Below, one piece after another: positions 1 through 11,927 of a stretch of DNA of 64,000 nucleotides. Each line of letters opens with the position of its first letter. Position 1 is the stretch's first letter. The stretch covers positions 54,750,255-54,814,254 of the forward strand of contig NC_134576.1 in NCBI RefSeq assembly GCF_050947875.1, given 5' to 3'. The translations under genes were made by a program, and so were the position numbers. The notes beneath the pieces are model-generated. The model was not told the origin of the DNA. It saw nothing but the letters and a program-made list of their open reading frames with translations, and ran no database searches. The DNA comes from Dermacentor variabilis (lineage: Eukaryota > Arthropoda > Arachnida > Ixodida > Ixodidae).

Positions 1-1226
1 GGAGCGCGGTTATATATGCGTGAGGTGGCGCAGCGTGCGGGTGTATATCTTGGGAAGATTACCCGGCGTTCTGTTAATCATGCGTCTAGTTGATTTTATG
101 TAAAATAATTCTAAGGCAATATGTTTCCTCGCCAGATGAGTTTTCTTCGAACACATGACTATGCAGGTCCATGTCTTCCAAGCATTGGTGCTGGTTAAGG
201 TGGCACGGGTGAAAGGCCGCCATTTAGAATCCTCCAAACAGATGACTTGGAAATTAGTACCTGGGCTACGTCCCGCACGCTAGCATGAGAGTTTGGGGCC
301 ATAAATTGTAGAACATGCGTGCGTAGGCTAGGTATCAAAGCTGTAATCGTCCGTCGCTGTTTCTTGATGCTGCCGGTTTGTTTCAGGTTCTCATAATTTC
401 TGATGATAGTCGATGCGTTTGGTCTACCACCACACTTCCATAACTGTTATATATTTGTGGCCTTCCGCTTTTTGCTCTTTGCAGCTCCCAAGGCAAGGTT
501 CATTTTTACGTTCTCTTCATTAGAGAACGACATGGCAACTTGGACGAAACAAAACGCACCCTTGAGCTTTTGCGCTGACGTTGTCAATTCGCTTTTGTGG
601 TGATAGGTTCTGTGCCAAAAAATGAAAAATAACATCCGTCCACTTTATCTACACTAAGACAACAGCTACCAAAGCTTGTTTCCAACTAACACCAAACGCG
701 ACGTGTTCATTCGACCGGGCTGCGGCAGGTAAGGCACTACTAGCTCGATGGCGATGTATTTCTTTACTTCCTTTATTTTGTCCTGGCTAACTCAGAGGGA
801 GCATGTTCGAGGCCACTGCTTTATGATACGGGTGGAAGCGTAGTCACGTGGTATTTTCCATATTTCGCAGGGTTTATTTATCAATCGTAAAAAATTAGTA
901 CGCAATTATTTCGTCGCTGAAACTACCACAGTACGATGTCCCTTGGCTGCGCCTACAAATACCTCCTTGACACTTTGATAATTACGATAGTAAGTCTCGA
1001 GTTAAATAACTAATTACAATGACCTAATTAAATATCAGTAACGAAAAAAATTACTAGCAGCTACTCCACTGTACTGGAAACAATGTGCACTAGATCATCT
1101 TCGAGCAACGCATTTCTCTTTCTTTAAAATCTTGGTGAATTACAGTTCTTTGGGACACCCTTTATGTATTTATAACCTCTGCATACAAGTGAGCATGTTT
1201 CCATCCCTAACAAATGTAAATTATTA
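1..1226. other. Gene-poor stretch, nothing recognised
   Basis: AT-rich sequence with only short open frames that lack family resemblance, splice context or repeats. I see no RNA gene, long repeat or element end here. Confidence 0.4.
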
Positions 1227-2030
1227 GAAGAGCTTCTTTTTCTTTTCTTGCTTTCGCGAGTCGTTAGCATTTCATTGGCATGTTTATTGGGACATCCTAT
1301 ATATTGTGAGCATTATATCACTCCTTCATCTGCTTCATATGTATATATTCATCATCATGGCCAGCGTCATTGGCTTCAGCGCGCGACCTGCGAAATAAAC
1401 CGTCGAGGCTTAATAGCTGTCTCGTAAGTGAAGGAGGTTGCTCTCGATCCCTTGGTCCTGTACACCTCCGAGTTTCCCTGGAGCTTCGTTCAGGTCGCCG
1501 CTTGCTCCGTCTTTCCGCCAGGATGCCCCAAGAAGATCCTCCAGGAGCCTCCGGCGTCACCGTCTCTGCCCCACCGGCCGTTCCTTCATGGACCGTCAGC
1601 ACGCGGCAGCGCGGTCCCACCATGTTCGCTGGCCTTCGTAGTGACGACGTTGATGACTGGCTGGACCATTATGACCGCGTGAGTGAGTCTAACCGGTGGG
1701 ATGACATGCACAAGCTTCGGAACGTCGCATTCTACCTCACTGACGTTGCCAGGGCTTGGTTTCTTAACCACAAGAGCACCTTGCCTGACTGGGCGGCATT
1801 CAAACACCAGCTTCGACAGGTTTTCGGCGCCCCCAACGTCCGCTCTGAGGTCGCCAAGAAAAAGCTTGACGGACGCATGCAACTTCCAGGGGACACAAAC
1901 ACCTCTTATATCAAAGACGACCTCGCCCTTTGCCACCGTGTTGACGCCACCATGACGGAATCTGATCGTGGTCGCGTTCAACGCTTTTTTTTCCCTTTTC
2001 TTTCTTTCTTTGCCGAGTCGTTAGCATTCC
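1227..2030. repeat. Short direct repeats flanking the gag fragment
   Basis: A pyrimidine-rich stretch ending in GAGTCGTTAGCATT occurs at about 1227-1275 and again at about 1985-2030, on either side of the gag fragment. The two copies are similar but not identical. They could be remnants of terminal repeats of the retroelement or a pre-existing duplication. Confidence 0.45.
1523..1981 (+). pseudogene. Ty3-like retrotransposon gag fragment
   Basis: This open stretch resembles the capsid part of a Ty3-type Gag (Retrotrans_gag family), which in an intact element packages the retrotransposon RNA. An ATG at 1523 is followed by a Pro-rich leader. The typical core then follows: an FAGLRSDDVDDWL segment, then VAFYLTDVARAWFLNH, then a WAAFKHQLRQVF block and a basic KKKL segment. 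Similarity stops at about 1981, where the frame runs into a pyrimidine-rich tract. No nucleocapsid knuckle, protease, RT or integrase follows, so the piece is a truncated relic and not a working element. The frame is open upstream to 1370 only by chance. A second, more decayed piece of the same kind of Gag lies at 57491-57840. Identification rests on motif recognition. Confidence 0.75.
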
Positions 2031-2354
2031 TTACTGGAAAGAGAAGCAATAATGCGACACATATCATTCATGTGCATTTCACTCGCCGTTGATAAAAAGA
2101 CTCTGACTAAGGGGTCACTGAAGGCTGCAGCTTTATATAAGGGTCAAAAAAGCACGCAACGCAATTTGAAGTGAGGCGAACAATCAGCAACATATACATT
2201 CTCTAGTTGGAAGGAGAAACAGCGCGGAAGACGAAGACAAGGAAAGAACGACAACTTATTCTCTAGGCGTAAGCTATCCATATCATTAGAAACAATTGTT
2301 AGTTGGCTACCACCTTCTATTTAAAAAAATATATAGTAAACGTCGTCGTGTGTA

Positions 2355-2725
2355 TACGTTTAAATGTTATATTGTGTACATGGTGTTTACGGTGGAAATT
2401 AAAAAAAAAATTGAAGTGTGAAAATACGGATGAGGTAGCCGCCGCTGGTGGGGCTTCTATTGCGCCTGTCCTCTAATAGTCAGGATTTGCAGAAATAAAA
2501 CGAAAGTGTGAATGCGAATCAAAAGCCTTGTACGATCGCGCCAGCATTGATGCAGTAAGCTTTTGGCCACAATAAAGTTTAAGCGAATAGGTAGAGGCAA
2601 CTCAAAAGAAACCTCAAATAAATAGGGGGGGGGGAGCGTACAAAACTCCGGTAATGACACTTTGGGGGGAGGGAGGGGAAGGGGGCTCTGCCTCCCCACT
2701 CCCGGAAAACTTCGGGAGGGGCTCG
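2355..2725 (+). repeat. Dispersed repeat with GC-hairpin end (copy 1)
   Basis: This segment matches 56885-57265 in inverted orientation over most of its length. Shared blocks include GGTGTTTACGG followed by an A-tract, GAGGCAACTCAAAAGAAACC, and ACTCCGGTAATGACACTTT. The right end is G-rich and folds on itself (GGGGGCTCTGCCTCCCC). No conserved reading frame is shared by the copies, so it is probably non-coding or untranslated element sequence. Confidence 0.65.
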
Positions 2726-2879
2726 GGCCGCGGAGCGCCACCTACCTACCTACGCCACCTACAATGCGGTGTTGCCTTAGAAACGAGCTGTTTCTAAGGC
2801 TCAGGCGTGCGTCGCTTGCTCAGGCGCACATTTCGTTGTCGCGCCGAACGCTGCGTTGCTCGACGCTCACCGCGTCCGA

Positions 2880-3300
2880 TGCGGGGCGCGTAGTCGCTGC
2901 GCCGTAGCCCATTGTCTTACACCCCTTGGCGGGTCGACGGGAACGCTGTCGCGTTCCACTCTTGAAGGCGAAGCAGAGTAACGCATGAGTTGTTTCTTCG
3001 TCTAGCCGAACCAAATATAGCCAAGCAACAGCCAAGCACCAGGCTAAACAGTGGTTCAACAACTAAAATAAAGGCTAGTATGATTCGCATCCTGGGCTTA
3101 ACCTTAGCTAAGCCACAGCCATTTTTCTTTCCGCAAACAATGAATTGTTCAATGATCCACGGATAACAACACGAGGTGATATTGAAACAACGTTCGGGCA
3201 ACAAACATATTTCGTAAACGTGCGTAAACAGTCAATTTATATAGCCCGTACCGAAACGGTACATAATGCACTTTATGAAGCGCCATTATGAAGTGGCGTT
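2880..3300. other. Repeat-like stretch, unclassified
   Basis: Around 2947-2975 lies a block (TCGCGTTCCACTCTTGAAGG) that recurs with one difference near 50562. This suggests dispersed repeat material. No gene is recognised. Confidence 0.35.
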
Positions 3301-3599
3301 ACGAGCGAACTATGGTTACGCACTGACGTAGTCGCCCTTACTGTAATAAATGTAAACGGCTTCCTCGTTTACGTTTATTCTACTTTATTAACCACGCTAC
3401 CGCTCCATAATGGAGAACTAGGCATGCAGGCGGGCGCACTGCGGGCTCTTGTCGCACTCGAGTTCCTGCCAAAATACACCAGCTTTGTGCATTAGACGAA
3501 CGAAACGCGTTACGTCCTCTCCCCAGTCCTTTGGAGAAGCGCGCACTTCGATATTGACCTAAGTCTAAGTTCACTAGGTGTTTGTAGCATTTCATACGT

Positions 3600-3682
3600 T
3601 CCAGAAGGCGCAAGTCGAACCTGCGTTCTCTTCGGGCTCAGCAGCACAGCGCCGGAGCCACTCAAGCCACTGCGACGGGTCA
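3600..3682 (-). repeat. tRNA-derived SINE head
   Basis: Read on the minus strand this has an A-box-like TGGCTTGAGTGG and a B-box-like GGTTCGACTTG at tRNA spacing. The acceptor-stem ends do not pair as in a functional tRNA and the anticodon arm is unclear. I call it a SINE head or tRNA-related fragment, not a tRNA gene. It directly abuts the LINE fragment that begins near 3684. Confidence 0.5.
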
Positions 3683-3683
3683 A

Positions 3684-4205
3684 GTGCACTGTCACCTAGA
3701 CCGAGCTGGCCCCCTCCACTCCGGGATGGACACGCGTGACTCCCTCCTCACCTTCCATAACATCACCCTTCATTACCGCAACTCTCGCCTATCCCTCCCT
3801 CCACCTCACAAATCTCTGTCTAAGCTCCAACAGAGCACCTGGCGCCATTTACAGGCCCACACTTTCCTCTCTCCTGCCCGACTTGCCCTTATTCACCCCG
3901 GTGCCTTTTCACCTGAATGCACGCTCTGCAGTCACCCACGAGCAGACTATGCTCATATTCTGTATTCGTGCCCTAAACACTCACCCCCTGCCTCTTGGCA
4001 TGTATCTAGTCCGCTGCTGTGGGAGGCTGCTTTGGCCAGCTCGGAGCCGGATGTCCAGCTACGGCTAACGATCTGGGCAGCGGAAGTCGCCGCCAGGCAT
4101 GATCTGGTGGCCACGACCGGCAGCCTGAAGGCCACCCACGGAACGGCGGCATCTTAATTTCCTTTCTTTTTTGGCCTTCACTAAATAAAGTTTGTACCAC
4201 CACCA
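3684..4205 (+). mobile_element. LINE 3' end with C-terminal zinc knuckle
   Basis: This is the 3' end of a non-LTR retrotransposon. The frame at 3684-4157 encodes the last ~157 residues of an ORF2-type protein downstream of the RNase H domain. It includes the aromatic WRHLQAHTFLSPARL helix common in tick LINEs and a complete CCHC knuckle (Cys79, Cys82, His91, Cys96, spacing C-x2-C-x8-H-x4-C). A short 3' UTR follows with a polyadenylation signal (AATAAAG, about 4182) and a tail of CCA repeats. RT and endonuclease are missing, so the copy is strongly 5'-truncated. A tRNA-like SINE head lies directly upstream. The family fits the RNase H-bearing LINEs seen elsewhere in the window. Confidence 0.8.
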
Positions 4206-4599
4206 CCTATACATAAACACTTTGAATGCGGCTGATGCATGGAGTATCTCACGCCTCATACTGATCTTCCAATGTGGCTTTCGTATCGCAGGTATTAAAG
4301 AGCGAAAAAAGAAAGATATCGCAGCACTATAGCGAGCAGCACACTGATGTCTCCGGATTGATGTATAATTGCCATAATGCGAAAGTACCTGTCCGCTGAA
4401 ATTACTAATGAACATCAGCAAAAGACAAACGCGAATGGGATATCATACGTGATATCCCCCAATTTCAACTCCACCTCTTACAGAATAAATTGCGCTTGAT
4501 ACTGAAACGTAGACGTGGCATTGGAGAACGTATATATACAGCATCATAAGACATGCGTGGTATCAAAAAACAACCCATTACAAGTGGTACTCGTCTTTG

Positions 4600-4735
4600 C
4601 CTGCCGCAGTAACTCAGTGGCTATGGTGATTTGCTGCCGATTACAAGGTCGCGGGTTCGGTTCTCGAGCGTTTTCCGATAGGACGGAATGCAACAACGCT
4701 GTTGTACCGAGATTACGCTGCGAGGCAAACAATTT
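4600..4735 (+). repeat. Degenerate Ruka-like SINE, head and start of body
   Basis: The segment GTAACTCAGTGGCTATGGTG followed by GGTCGCGGGTTCGGTTC gives tRNA-like A and B boxes, as in the better preserved copies at 21392 and 51755. The body then decays quickly after a GGAATGCAACAACGC block. Confidence 0.6.
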
Positions 4736-5167
4736 CCATAGACGCCACATCAGGATGACTGTCGATGATGCTACGATTAACAATGAATCAATGTGGCGAC
4801 AGTGCAACCGCCAATACGCGGTTTTTCTTCGGCATAGCTTGTGAACAGTGTAGTGCACAAACATAAGATTAAAGTTGTGAGATTTGTGGTGGAAAAACAT
4901 AAACTTTGCAATGACTCCGATTTCCTTAACATAGATCGGTAACACTGCATTTCGTTGAGGATTCTGTACACGTATTTCTCCATAGTGGCGCTAAGCGCAG
5001 GATTTCTTTTGAACTGATTAGACTTCGTTACTGCTAAGTTTGAATTCCGCAGTTGAGGCGCGTGGCTTGGATTGAGTAATTAAGATTTGAATTTGGTAAA
5101 AGTTTCTATTAACAAACGGTGATTCGTTCGCCTTTCCGAGTAGTTCATCTCATGTGGTAGAACTGCT

Positions 5168-5995
5168 TTATCTAAAGAAACACTTGACTGGACTAATCAT
5201 GTTAACTCAATTAGTGCGAAAGCTTACCGTCTTCTTCACTTTTTCCGACGAAATTTTAAGCATTCTCCTTCATCAGTGAAGGCAAACTTTTATCTAACAA
5301 ACGTCAGGCCTATTCTAGAATATGCATGCGTTACCTGGGATCCTTACACTAAAAACCTCACAGGTAAAATAGAACGCGTCCAGAAGCAAGCAGCACGCTT
5401 CGTAACAAGAAATTATAATTTTACTATGAGAGGATCCGGAATACGGAAAGGGTTGGGTTGGAAAACTCTCTCTTCACGCAGGAAAATCCTAAGATTGAAA
5501 TTCCTTTACAATATATACAAAAGTAAAACTGGTATCGACAAAACAATGTTTATTAAGGAGCCACATTACGTTTCATCTAGGAGAGACGACGCTAACAAAA
5601 TTAGAGCTTATCAGTGCCGTACCAATGTGTTTAAGTATTCATTCTTTCCTAAGAGGATTAACGATTGGAATGAGCTCCCTAATGAATTGATGGCAGCGTC
5701 TAGTATTGAAAATGCTATTGAGAGCCATATTCATTGAATGTTCTGTTATTCATCTCTGTACATATGCTACTGCTTTCTTTTTTCTAGTTATTTTGGTACT
5801 TACTTTGTTTGGTAATTTGTTAGTTTGTCTTCCGCTTTTGCGAATTTCAGGGTTTAAAAGATGTTGTATTTACTGATGTATTCGTTTGATGTTGCTGAAT
5901 ATTTTCCATTGTGACCACCTGCATTTCAACCTCCCTACGATAATGTTGTGCAGGCGATGTAGGTGTACCGAATAAATAAAATAAACAAATAAAGC
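5168..5995 (+). mobile_element. LINE fragment (jockey/CR1-like RT C-terminus)
   Basis: A 5'-truncated non-LTR retrotransposon. The open frame runs from about 5168 to the stop at 5737. It encodes the C-terminal part of a reverse transcriptase and its trailing region: LDWTNHVNSISAKAYRLL, then FFRRNFKHSP, then VRPILEYACVTWDPYT, then VQKQAARFVTRNY. These blocks are typical of jockey/CR1-type elements and have no RNase H. The frame ends in an intact tail with a WNELPNEL motif. The 3' UTR extends to AT-rich AATAAATAAA repeats near 5972-5995, taken as the element's 3' end. The YxDD catalytic core is upstream of the truncation and is absent. It is a different LINE lineage from the RNase H-bearing ones at 3.7, 12.5 and 55.3 kb. 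Confidence 0.8.
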
Positions 5996-7151
5996 ATAGA
6001 GCGCATTTTCTAAATATCTGTTCCACACCCTGTCCCACCCCCCCACCCCCTTCAAAAAAATAAATAAGATATCTCGTATATCTCAAAAATAAAACAAGAA
6101 AGGAAACAGAAGAGGCTATTAACGAATTCCTCGTTATATGGCCCACAACACCATTTCCGCGCCCTCCAAAAATGTTTTTTTTTTTTTCAGACAACCCAGC
6201 ACACTGCTTCCTTTCATGTGGACCATGAGTCTGCACAACTGAAGGAGCCGGTTCAAAACCACCCACGGGACAAACATGGGTCACAGGGTAAGTGCAACTG
6301 GGTATTTCAACAAACATGTTCGATGCCAAGTTAGGTCACTGACTATTTGTTGCTTTTCACGGTAATCATCACAGAAAACGTCTCGTCCCCATTAATGCAG
6401 TCGTCATAAGATAAATTGCTGAGCGCATTAACGTCAGCATTTATCTCCAAAGGATGGATGCGGAACGTGTCCAGGCCAGTTGTCCATATTGCCACATTTT
6501 CTGCTTCTTTCTTTCCCCCCGCAGCTGCAGAATTGAACGGCACTTCCCACGACATCGCCGCAATCACCTGCCCGATTTATTTATTTTTTAGAGCCACAGC
6601 CGATCACCTGTCATCCTGAGCCATACACATGACAAATGTTCTTACATGATTGTTCTGTAATCCCACCCCTTATGTAATACCCCCTGGAGGCGTTATTAGA
6701 ATAATAAACTGAAATTAAATGAACATTCTTTTTTCTTGCGTGTTGTTGCTGTGCTCACGAAGCCAATATTTCACACATCCTCGTGCCTGACCGACATAGC
6801 AGGCACCGCAAGATAGGAGAAATCCGTACAGGACTTCTCTCGCAAAGTCTGCGTATTCTATCCGAAGTGCTTGATCGCGCAAGGCCTCTCAACAGTGTAG
6901 TTTGTCACTGACAGCTCTGAAAACTTCTCGCGCAGTGCGAATACCACTCAGGTCCGCGTGAAAGTCTCGCGCGTATAGTCGTCATGCAAATGGCGCGGCT
7001 GCCAACCTACCCCGAGTGCCTTCCTAAATAACATCAACCATTGATTCTCCGATGCCTCCAGATACAGTAGACTTTGCAGTGTAGCTGTGCACCTATGCAG
7101 GAAAGTTCGTTTGGATCTCTACGTAGAAATTCGCCAGCGTCTTTCAGCAAT
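5996..7151. other. Intergenic stretch; possible LINE 3' UTR at its middle
   Basis: A minus-strand open frame at 6343-6567 (74 codons) has coding-like composition but no recognised family. At about 6590-6715 the plus strand carries a run (ATGTAATACCCCCTGGAGGC followed by AATAATAAA) that looks like the 3' UTR of a CR1-like LINE. Nothing else is recognised. Confidence 0.3.
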
Positions 7152-7163
7152 CTCACCTTCATT

Positions 7164-7488
7164 AAGACGACAAGTAGGGCCAGTTAGTTGGGATTCATAG
7201 TAAGGTTCGTTACAGCGCAACACAAGACGAGAACAAGAGAAGGTACAAAACGATGACACGACGCTGTGTCGTCGACAACAGCGACGACACATACCTTCTT
7301 ATGTCCTCGTCCTGTGCTGCGCTGTAACGAACCTTACTGTGAATCGCAACCAACTGGCCCTACTTGCCGTCTTGATGCAGTATATTTCTAGTACTCGGGG
7401 CTCTTTTCTTTGTGTACAGCGCCTTGTCGTCGTTTTATACCTTCTCTTGTCCTCGTCTTGTGTTGCGCTGTAACGAACCTTACTATGA
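7164..7488. mobile_element. Foldback retroelement with tandem and inverted arms (Penelope-like?)
   Basis: The element is bounded by a perfect 12-bp duplication CTCACCTTCATT at 7152-7163 and 7489-7500. Inside, an arm containing GTAAGGTTCGTTACAGCGCA (minus orientation, from about 7199) is repeated inverted at about 7300-7344 and again at about 7421-7486. The two inverted copies are therefore in tandem with each other. A tail adjoins the arm on the left (7164-7196, minus) and again internally (about 7343-7380, plus); it contains the block CAACTGGCCCTACTTG or a close variant. The centre is a 10-bp hairpin (TGTGTCGTCG). There is no coding capacity. Arms plus tail in both direct and inverted arrangement resemble Penelope-like element termini. 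Confidence 0.7.
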
Positions 7489-7500
7489 CTCACCTTCATT

Positions 7501-8345
7501 CTTTTCGAAATCCAAATCCAGGCAAAGGCTGTGACTCGTTTCTTGACGCCTGCGGGCTTTGGAGCGATGTATCCGAAGTTCCAGGCTTCGCCTTGGCGGT
7601 AGTTCTTATTCCCACTGTCACAACTGAACAGTCTTGTGTCGTCTGCTACATATGGAGACACGTCTGCCCACTCGCTACAACCGTCTGCAGCATCGGCAGC
7701 GACGAACAGGCAACCTCCATCTCACTGTTTTCTTTTTTTTTTTCCGCCTCGTTACTCGTCCGTTCTCGTCCGTTCATTCGACCTGCACGAGTTCCATTCA
7801 TGTGAGACTGAATGGAGATCCGTGCATACGATTAGCGAACGCTAAACGCGTGTACAGCCTAGGCGCCGGGCAACCTTGAAAGGGTACACCGGGAAAGAAG
7901 ACAAAAGAACGGTGCGCATTGAGCGGGTGCGCGACGTCATTTAGACATGTCAGGAAGAGCCCGACCTTGCTGCGTCCCCTTCGCTCTGGGAACTGGCGAG
8001 GTCGGGCCGGCGGGGAAACGGATAGCACTTCTTCCTCACGGGTGGCTTTCGCTTTTGTTTCTGTTCGCGGGTCAGGGCAAACTTGGCCTCTAGAAGAGCA
8101 CCCAGGGGTCACGTGCCTGTCACTTCCGGAAATAGTGTCGCGCGTCTCTGCAGGGTAAGTCGATACGAAACCAAACACTTCCTTCGCAAGGAGCACAATA
8201 GCTGAAATGTGTGCCCCTTGCTACAAACAAAAATAAAAGTATGTCAAGGAGTGGTTTCAACGTGGAAAGTATAGACATACAAGAAAAGTTGGGCGCAGCT
8301 CCAATTCTTAATCTCATAGTGTTCGGACACGGAAGAACAAGAAGC
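7501..8345. other. No gene recognised
   Basis: Moderately GC-rich sequence with overlapping short frames on both strands. None shows family motifs or a clear exon structure. Confidence 0.3.
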
Positions 8346-8488
8346 AGTGAGCGAGTGAGTGAGTGAGTGAGTGAGTGAGTGAGTGAGTGAGTGAGTGAGT
8401 GAGTGAGTGAGTGAGTGAGTGAGTGAGTGAGTGAGTGAGTGAGTGAGTGAGTGAGTGAGTGAGTGAGTGAGCGAGCGAGCGAGCGAGC
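8346..8488. repeat. (GTGA)n tetranucleotide microsatellite
   Basis: About 30 near-perfect GTGA units, changing to GCGA at the right end. A reading frame through it (Ser-Leu-Thr-His repeats) is an artefact. Confidence 0.97.
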
Positions 8489-8645
8489 ATACGATTCGCG
8501 ATGGAGTAGCATTACCCAGGTTTTCCTAAGCTTCACAAGTTTAAGGCTTAGATGGACACGTTTCTCGCACTTTCCGTATTTATTTTCTTTTTCTTTTTGC
8601 CCATCGGAGTGTGGTAAGGGTGCTGTGCCCTACGCTTTCCGCTTA

Positions 8646-8688
8646 TATATATATATATAGAGAGAGAGATAGAAAGAGAGAGAGAGAA
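8646..8688. repeat. (TA)n/(GA)n compound microsatellite
   Basis: A short TATA run passes into GAGAGA repeats. Confidence 0.85.
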
Positions 8689-10110
8689 TGAGTTGAACTT
8701 CTGGAAGAATTTAAGAGGGAATTTCTGCGACACATGCCACACCCCAGCCAAAACATTGGAAGAAAATGAATGTTTCGCACATTCATTCGCTCCTTTTTTA
8801 TGCTTTTGAAACAACTGCATCATCCGTAGCAGCACGCCCTTGGTTCAGCCTTGTACCCGTTACGCAGAAAAATATTAACCCGTTACAATTACTTTTATAC
8901 TTCATTCCCAAAGTCATTGATTACAGTTACAAATACAGCCTCACGAAAAGGCGATCGATTACTTTAGAGTTACTTTCCACCCTGCCTTTATTACCATTGC
9001 ATAAATACAAAAAAGAAGAACGAGCTGGACTGCTTCTTTCAGTGCGTCCTACACTGCTCTTCGCATGTTGTTTATTTTTTACTAAGAATTGCTTTTCGAG
9101 AGTTCCTTCGGTAATTTTGCCCCGTTTTCTTGTGTAGACACCTGGTAGCGACGCTGTAAACTCGCTCGGTGTACGAACAACGTACCCACAGGCTATGATT
9201 GGCTTATACATCAGCATGGCTATTTAGGACGCGGGCGTATCGGTTCTCCCACCTGTACTGCACTCAAACACAGAGCAGACATTGCACACTCTCCGTGGTC
9301 TTGCCCAAATCATCGAGGTGAAAGGGACAGCCTGCTTGAGAAACTGCAAAGAAAAAAATGACCTCCGCATGCGCGCCTGCAACACCTCGTGTTCCCAGAA
9401 TGGTTAGCTGCAGCCCACAAAAAGCCTCAAGTATCCCTGCTGCATTCCAAAGAAAGACTGGTTTTTCTGAACATGTGATGAGTCTGACGACATACCATCG
9501 TAATGTTGTAATATACGCTCGGGCGGAGGGACTGCCGGCCTCGGTCGCCTGGCTAAACTCGCCATTTTCAACATACCGCCACTGCCACCAGACTACCACG
9601 ACCCCCACAAGATTGTGGTAACTCAATGCCGCGATTCTCGTGGTCTGGGTCTCCCGGTGAAGCGCCACGCTTCACTGTTGCCGGGGATAGTTGATGGCGC
9701 TCCCGCTGACCGTATAAGCGGCGTTTCAATTTGTCGGACGCCATCTGGTGGACCTTTTCCTGGCACTCTTCAATCGTCAGCCATTTAAACTTAAACGACT
9801 AATTGTAACGGATGCCAGTAAACGTACACGTTTCTTAAGAAGGCAGCCAAATAAACAAGGTAGTTTAATATAAAGCTGCGTGTTAATCCGCCCTAAAATG
9901 CTATTCATGTTTTACAGAAATAATAGCTGTATGTGAGTCGCGTATATATCAGTCAGAGAGAAATATAAGCGTTTAACGGCCAAAAACATGGGTATATGTT
10001 TAAAAACTCACAGACTGCACTAAGTGAAGGAAACTTGAGAAGCAGCTCTATCCGCCTATGAAGGTCGCTGAAAAGCGTTGACGGGAAACAGAGAGGGAGA
10101 GAGAAATACT
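8689..10110. other. No gene recognised
   Basis: Mixed-composition sequence without recognised domains, RNA genes or element ends. The short frames on both strands are not supported by motif or splice signals. Confidence 0.3.
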
Positions 10111-10122
10111 TACTATAGGAGA

Positions 10123-10467
10123 CGGGAAAGAAAGGGATTAACCAAGGGGCCTGATTTTTTTGTTAGTCATATCATAAGAAGTCAACAAAACTGACACCAA
10201 GGACAACATAGGGGAAATTACTTGTGCTTAATAAATGAAATGAAGAAACGATAAATTAATGGAAATTAATTAAAACAGCTTGCCGCAGGTGGGTACAGAA
10301 CCCACACGAAATGCGAAGGTTGTGGGTTCTCTCCCCACCTGCGGCAAGTTGTCTTTTCATGCACTTTCATTTCCATTCATTTATCGTTTCTTATTTCATT
10401 TATTGAGCACAAGTAATTTCCCCTATGTTGTCCTTGGTGTCAGTGTTTGTTGGCTTCTTATGGTATC
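10123..10467. mobile_element. Foldback element with half-tRNA-like palindromic core, copy 1
   Basis: A 345-bp near-palindrome flanked by an 11-bp duplication ACTATAGGAGA (10112-10122 and 10468-10478). Long arms (about 10170-10275 and 10352-10465) share GACACCAAGGACAACATAGG and its complement. The centre (about 10278-10351) is a further palindrome built from the 3' half of a tRNA-like sequence: CTTGCCGCAGGTGGG on one side and CCCACCTGCGGCAAG on the other. An unpaired tail of about 45 nt lies on the left side (10123-10168, with AACCAAGGGGCC). Copy 2 at 11928-12304 is in the opposite orientation. Both have long target duplications, unlike typical TA or TWA MITEs. Confidence 0.75.
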
Positions 10468-10506
10468 ACTATAGGAGAATAGTTCATGCTTGTACTTCCA
10501 AAACAG

Positions 10507-10507
<1 letters not shown>

Positions 10508-10559
<52 letters not shown>

Positions 10560-10576
10560 TGTATGTATGTATGTAT
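10508..10576. repeat. (TA)n/(TATG)n microsatellite
   Basis: A TA run of about 48 bp followed by TATG units, just right of foldback copy 1. Confidence 0.9.
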
Positions 10577-11927
10577 ACATGGGATTTCCGGATTCTCATA
10601 GCATTAAATGAGGCTAAGAATAGGCCCGTGCGAATCATCTTTGCCATCGATCGATCTGATTATTAGTCACACATGATGGACTATTACGGACAGTGATGCG
10701 AAATTTTTTGTGAAACGTGTCGCTGACACGAGGCGAGAAGGTCGCCAAAAATTCTCGCTAGAAGCTGTCAAGTGCACTTTAAATAAGGAAGGCGTTTTGG
10801 AACACTACATTATCTGCTAACGCGACGTAAACCATTTACCTAGACATTTCATGGTTATCAAATCTCCGCGCAGGGGACGGATAGACAGAATTTACCAGCA
10901 GGCTGTGAAGGAATTTTACCTTACTGATATAGCTGAAGTTCTAGCGAAGAAGCCCTACGACCGAATTCGCGAGGATTTAGCGTCATCTCGTCATAAGAAA
11001 TTCAAGATTTCGAGCCAGGAAGCTAATTAGGCTGGAACATCTCAGCAGACGCTCTTTGACATGTCCTGCAGACAACGTGGGAAATAAACTGAAACGGACG
11101 GCGTAATCCAGGACTTCGCTCGTGCCCTAGCGTACAGTGGAGTCAGCATGCACCAGGCAGACGGACCTCTGGGGAATATCGTACGCAAATGCTGTAAGGC
11201 CGCGAAGACCATGCCAACAGGACAAAGACTTAAGCTAAAATACCTACCTGAAAGACGCTTTTGACAAGGACATGATGAAAATCCGCTACGATATGCGAGA
11301 TATGATGGTGAGTGTCATCGTCGACGAATCCCCAGATATCACTGGAGTGCCTACCATAAACACTCTCCTGGGCTACTATGGCAAAAAAAAAAAGAAAACG
11401 TGAAGGAGCAGGTTGTGTTGGTCAACCTCGACATAGCAAATGCTTCGAACACGGTGGCCAGCGTAGTCAGAAAGGCTCCCCTGACTGTAGGCAAGACGTG
11501 GAAAGACGTTGTGGCTGTAGCCACAGACTCAGCGGAGTACATGCAAAAAATGGTGCGAGAAATCTGTCAAGCTGAAGGGATCCAAACCTTGCATGTGAGA
11601 GATTTAGCACACCTGATTCATGTGAGTGTTGACCATGCCATATGTTTACCATGCATGTCAGCAGTTCTATCCGTAATGATCAAGTTTGGAGCGTTATTTA
11701 AGCACGCTAACAAGCTCTACCAAAAGTACACCGAAATTTGTGCTTCTAATGGCCTCTTTGGACCTGATGTTAAGGAGCCACCTTGTCTTGTTCCGAGTAG
11801 ATGGCAGAACTTCTAGAAAGCACTTGTGGTTGTCATAGAAATTTGAATCTCGTTCAGGGAACTTCTTGAAAGCTCTCATAATAGCAGCAAAGCGGAACCT
11901 ACTTGAGTGACATTTTCTGAAAAAGAA

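Noticed and set aside
8120..8536. Thr-His-Ser-Leu repeat protein; CRISPR-like periodicity
   Set aside because: Simple tetranucleotide repeat. Units are 4 bp with no spacers, so it is neither a gene nor a CRISPR array. The same applies to 43123-43326.
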